Assembly: GCA_017558115.1 (NCBI GenBank)
Contig: JAFYWG010000062.1
Span: 1 to 62,773 of the forward strand
Direction of reading: 5' to 3'
Source: Alistipes sp.
Lineage (GTDB): Bacteria; Bacteroidota; Bacteroidia; Bacteroidales; Rikenellaceae
Length of the DNA: 62,773 nucleotides
Each line of letters opens with the position of its first letter. The stretch's first letter is position 1. This document shows positions 60,642 through 62,773 of this stretch, piece by piece. Below the pieces are notes generated by a model. The model was not told where the DNA came from. It ran no database searches and saw only the letters and a program-made list of their open reading frames with translations. The translations under genes were made by a program, and so were the position numbers.

Positions 60642-60766
60642 TTTTTCGTTATAAGAGGCGATCTTTGACGCTTTGCTTGTCTGAAAAATGCTCATTTACT
60701 TCGAGTAAACTCCGCTTTTTCATCCCGCGACAAATCGCCAAATCCCACCACTTCTAACGAAAAATT
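60640..60766 (+). repeat. Composite inverted-repeat element between rimP and nusA
   Basis: The outer arms AATTTTTCGTTATAAG (from 60640) and CTTCTAACGAAAAATT (60751-60766) are near-complementary (14 of 16), and GGCGAT/ATCGCC lie just inside. The centre (60683-60721) is its own hairpin GAAAAATGC...GCTTTTTC around TTTACTTCGAGTAAA. The architecture resembles mobile or dispersed intergenic elements, and copy number cannot be judged here. Confidence 0.55.
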
Positions 60767-60820
60767 GGTGAGGCGCCCGTAAACAAGACAAATAAACAAA
60801 AACAAAATATAAAACACAAA

Positions 60821-62050
60821 ATGAAGTACATTAATCTTATCAGCAACTTTGCAGAGTTCAAGGAGCTCAAGAGCATCGACAACTCTACGCTTATCGGTGT
60901 ATTGGAGGATGTATTCCGCCACGCACTCCAGAAGCAGTTTGAGAGTGACGAAAACTTCGACGTTATCATTAACCCTGAGAAGGGTGACCTCGAGATTTGG
61001 CGTAACCGCACAGTCGTAGAGGACGAGATGTTGGAGGATGAGAACACCGAGATCGCACTCTCGGAGGTTAAGGCTATCGACGCATCATACGACGTGGGCG
61101 ACGAGTATGTTGACCAGATCGACATGACGCAGTTTGGCCGCCGCGCAGTGTTGTCTCTCCGCCAGAACCTCGCATCACGCATCCTCGACCTCGAGAAGGC
61201 TGCCCTCTTCGAGAAGTACTCAGAGAAGGTTGGCGAGATCATCACAGGTGAGGTTTACCAGGTGTGGAAGAAGGAGGTGCTCGTGCGCGACGACGAGGAC
61301 AACGACCTTGTATTACCCAAGAGCGAGCAGATTCCTAACGACTTCTACCGCAAGGGTGACCCCATCAAGGCTATCGTCAAGTCTGTGGAGATGAACAACA
61401 ACCAGCCTCGCATCATCCTCTCGCGTACCGACAACCAGTTCCTCGAGCGCTTGTTCGAGCAGGAGGTGCCCGAGATTTATGACGGTCTTATCACCATCAA
61501 GCGCATCGCGCGCATCCCTGGTGAGCGTGCTAAGGTGGCTGTGGAGTCTTACGACGAGCGCATCGATCCCGTAGGTGCTTGCGTGGGTATGAAGGGCTCA
61601 CGTATCTACACCGTAGTTAAGGAGTTGCGCAACGAGAACATTGACGTGGTGAACTACACAGCAAACACATCTTTGATGATTCAGCGTTCGTTGAACCCCG
61701 CGAAGATCTCTACTATCACCATCGACGAGGAGCGTAAGACCGCATCGGTATACTTGAAGCCCGAGGAGGTATCTTTGGCTATCGGTAAGGGTGGTCTTAA
61801 CATCCGTCTCTCGAAGATGCTCACAGGTTACGACATCGACGTATACCGCGAGATTGAGGAGGAGGATGTAGCACTCACAGAGTTCGCAGACGAGATCGAC
61901 GCATGGATCATCGAGGCGCTCAAGAATGCTGGTTTCGACACCGCGAAGAGCGTGTTGGAGCTCCCCGCAGAGGATATTGCACAGCGTGCAGACCTCGAGG
62001 TAGAGCAGGCTGAGGCCGTAGTAGCTGTCCTTAAGGCAGAGTTCGAGTAG
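60821..62050 (+). CDS. nusA: Transcription termination/antitermination factor NusA
   Basis: 409 residues, the usual Bacteroidetes length without the extra acidic repeats of E. coli. The N-terminal RNA-polymerase-binding domain covers about 1-125, S1 domain about 130-200 (GEIITGEVYQVWKKEVLV), KH1 (VDPVGACVGMKGSRI-type segment at about 245-262) and KH2 (SLAIGKGGLNIRLSKML at about 316-332). The short acidic C-terminal tail is helical. It controls pausing, termination and coupling. It is 179 bp after rimP, a gap filled by an inverted-repeat element. Confidence 0.96.
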   Translation: MKYINLISNFAEFKELKSIDNSTLIGVLEDVFRHALQKQFESDENFDVIINPEKGDLEIWRNRTVVEDEMLEDENTEIALSEVKAIDASYDVGDEYVDQIDMTQFGRRAVLSLRQNLASRILDLEKAALFEKYSEKVGEIITGEVYQVWKKEVLVRDDEDNDLVLPKSEQIPNDFYRKGDPIKAIVKSVEMNNNQPRIILSRTDNQFLERLFEQEVPEIYDGLITIKRIARIPGERAKVAVESYDERIDPVGACVGMKGSRIYTVVKELRNENIDVVNYTANTSLMIQRSLNPAKISTITIDEERKTASVYLKPEEVSLAIGKGGLNIRLSKMLTGYDIDVYREIEEEDVALTEFADEIDAWIIEALKNAGFDTAKSVLELPAEDIAQRADLEVEQAEAVVAVLKAEFE

Positions 62051-62081
62051 AGTTGATAACGATTAATGAAAGGAAAATTGA

Positions 62082-62773
62082 ATGGATAATAGCAAGAAGA
62101 TAAGACTGATACAGGTGGCAAAGGAGTTTAAGGTAGGTTTCAACACGCTTGCCGATTATCTCCAGCGCAAGGGCCTGCAGAGCGATTGCTCGCCCTCGTC
62201 ACCCGTGTCGGCAGAGGTATATGCAGTACTCGAGAAGGAGTTTGGTCGTAACCGCCAGTCGGGCAACGAGCGCAACGCTGTGCGCGAGCGCATCCAGTCG
62301 AAGGGCTCAGTGAGCATCAACTCGCAGAGCGCCAAGGAGGATGAGGAGGAAGAGGTTGTAATCAAGAGCAACGTCATCAGCGTAAAGGATGAGGTGCGCG
62401 GTCCCAAGATTTTGGGTAAGATTGACCTCGACGGCAAGAAGAAGGAGGAGCCAAAGCCCGCTCCTGTTGTTGAGGAGCCTAAAAAGGAGGAGCCTAAGCC
62501 CGCACCTGCACCCGTTGTCGAGGAGCCCAAGAAGGAGGAGCCTAAGGCAGCTCCCGCACCCGTGGTTGAGGAGCCTAAGAGGGAGGAGCCCAAGGCTGCA
62601 GTTGCTGAGCCCAAGCAGGAGGCAGCGGCAGAGGAGACTAAGCGCGACTCAGTGTTCCGTCCTCAGATGTCGCAGCTCGAGGGTCCCAAGATTCTCGGTA
62701 CTATGGATGTGTCGAACATGGTTCCCGGTGGCAAGCACAAGCGTAAGCGTCTCGAGAAGGAGAAGGTGAACGT
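62082..62773 (+). CDS. infB: Translation initiation factor IF-2, N-terminal part (runs off the window)
   Basis: Open from the ATG at 62082 to the window edge (230 complete codons). It starts MDNSKKIRLIQVAKEFKVG, an IF2_N-type segment (KEFKVGFNTLADYLQRKG), followed by the charged, low-complexity linker typical of Bacteroidetes IF-2. Lys-Glu-Glu-Pro-Lys repeats at about 62450-62610 are part of that linker. The GTPase domain is beyond the edge. Operon position after nusA is canonical. Confidence 0.93.
   Translation, partial: MDNSKKIRLIQVAKEFKVGFNTLADYLQRKGLQSDCSPSSPVSAEVYAVLEKEFGRNRQSGNERNAVRERIQSKGSVSINSQSAKEDEEEEVVIKSNVISVKDEVRGPKILGKIDLDGKKKEEPKPAPVVEEPKKEEPKPAPAPVVEEPKKEEPKAAPAPVVEEPKREEPKAAVAEPKQEAAAEETKRDSVFRPQMSQLEGPKILGTMDVSNMVPGGKHKRKRLEKEKVN

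Noticed and set aside
62156..62614. Minus-strand frame with Gly-Ser-Ser-Leu-type repeats opposite infB
   Set aside because: It is the antisense of the Lys-Glu-Pro-rich linker of IF-2; the repetition comes from the linker repeats.
1..62773. CRISPR arrays or restriction-modification/abortive-infection systems
   Set aside because: No regularly spaced direct repeats and no cas, methylase-endonuclease or toxin-antitoxin genes were recognised in the window.

Overview
The window looks like a chromosomal segment of a gut-type Bacteroidales bacterium, most likely near Alistipes/Rikenellaceae (inference). The reasons are many Bacteroidetes-type promoters (-7 box TAnnTTTG with TTG about 19-20 bp upstream), many SPII lipoproteins, and lineage-typical families: Omp28, DUF6029, fimbrillin-like GLUG surface proteins, S46 dipeptidyl-peptidases and an ISAon1-type transposase. 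Coding density is high and genes are read with the standard bacterial code.

Left part (1-12.3 kb): the end of an ISL3/ISAon1-like insertion sequence abuts, and probably truncates, a three-gene lipoprotein operon on the minus strand. That operon holds a large unknown lipoprotein, a BMP-like binding lipoprotein, and a fusion of a type-I periplasmic-binding domain to a legumain-type (C13) cysteine peptidase. Next come an envelope operon (TlpA-like thioredoxin, DUF6029 outer-membrane protein, two Omp28 lipoproteins with CGYC), a small acidic-tailed membrane protein and a family 2 glycosyltransferase.

12.5-24.7 kb: a cytochrome c module (ResB, CcsA and a three-haem-site cytochrome c peroxidase), an NCS2 purine permease, three small envelope proteins, then GH20 hexosaminidase, RecQ, a DEDD exonuclease and an RlmI-like methyltransferase in one minus-strand run.

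24.7-33 kb: a compact phage-derived cassette (lysozyme-like protein, holin, head-completion-like protein, portal, capsid, ClpP-type prohead protease, two structural-looking proteins). It has its own strong host-type promoter and terminator. No integrase, terminase, tail-tube, tape-measure or replication gene is visible.

33-44.3 kb: prfA, a VTC/DUF4956/DUF2490 cluster (probably polyphosphate or a related envelope function), a small plug-like/TonB-like secreted protein, xseAB, a zinc-ribbon methyltransferase, a RelA/SpoT homologue with an altered hydrolase motif, a short PAS-like protein and a long RluA-type pseudouridine synthase.

44.4-57.3 kb: two very large GLUG/fimbrillin-like surface lipoproteins, the first behind a promoter followed at once by a nested-hairpin leader; then a DPP11-type peptidase with maf, a DPP7-type peptidase and a DUF3298-like lipoprotein. 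57.4-62.8 kb: tRNA-Glu(CTC), queA, panB, and the rimP-nusA-infB operon, which runs off the right edge.

The best candidates for undescribed biology are the C13-peptidase/binding-protein lipoprotein operon and the minimal phage-particle cassette.
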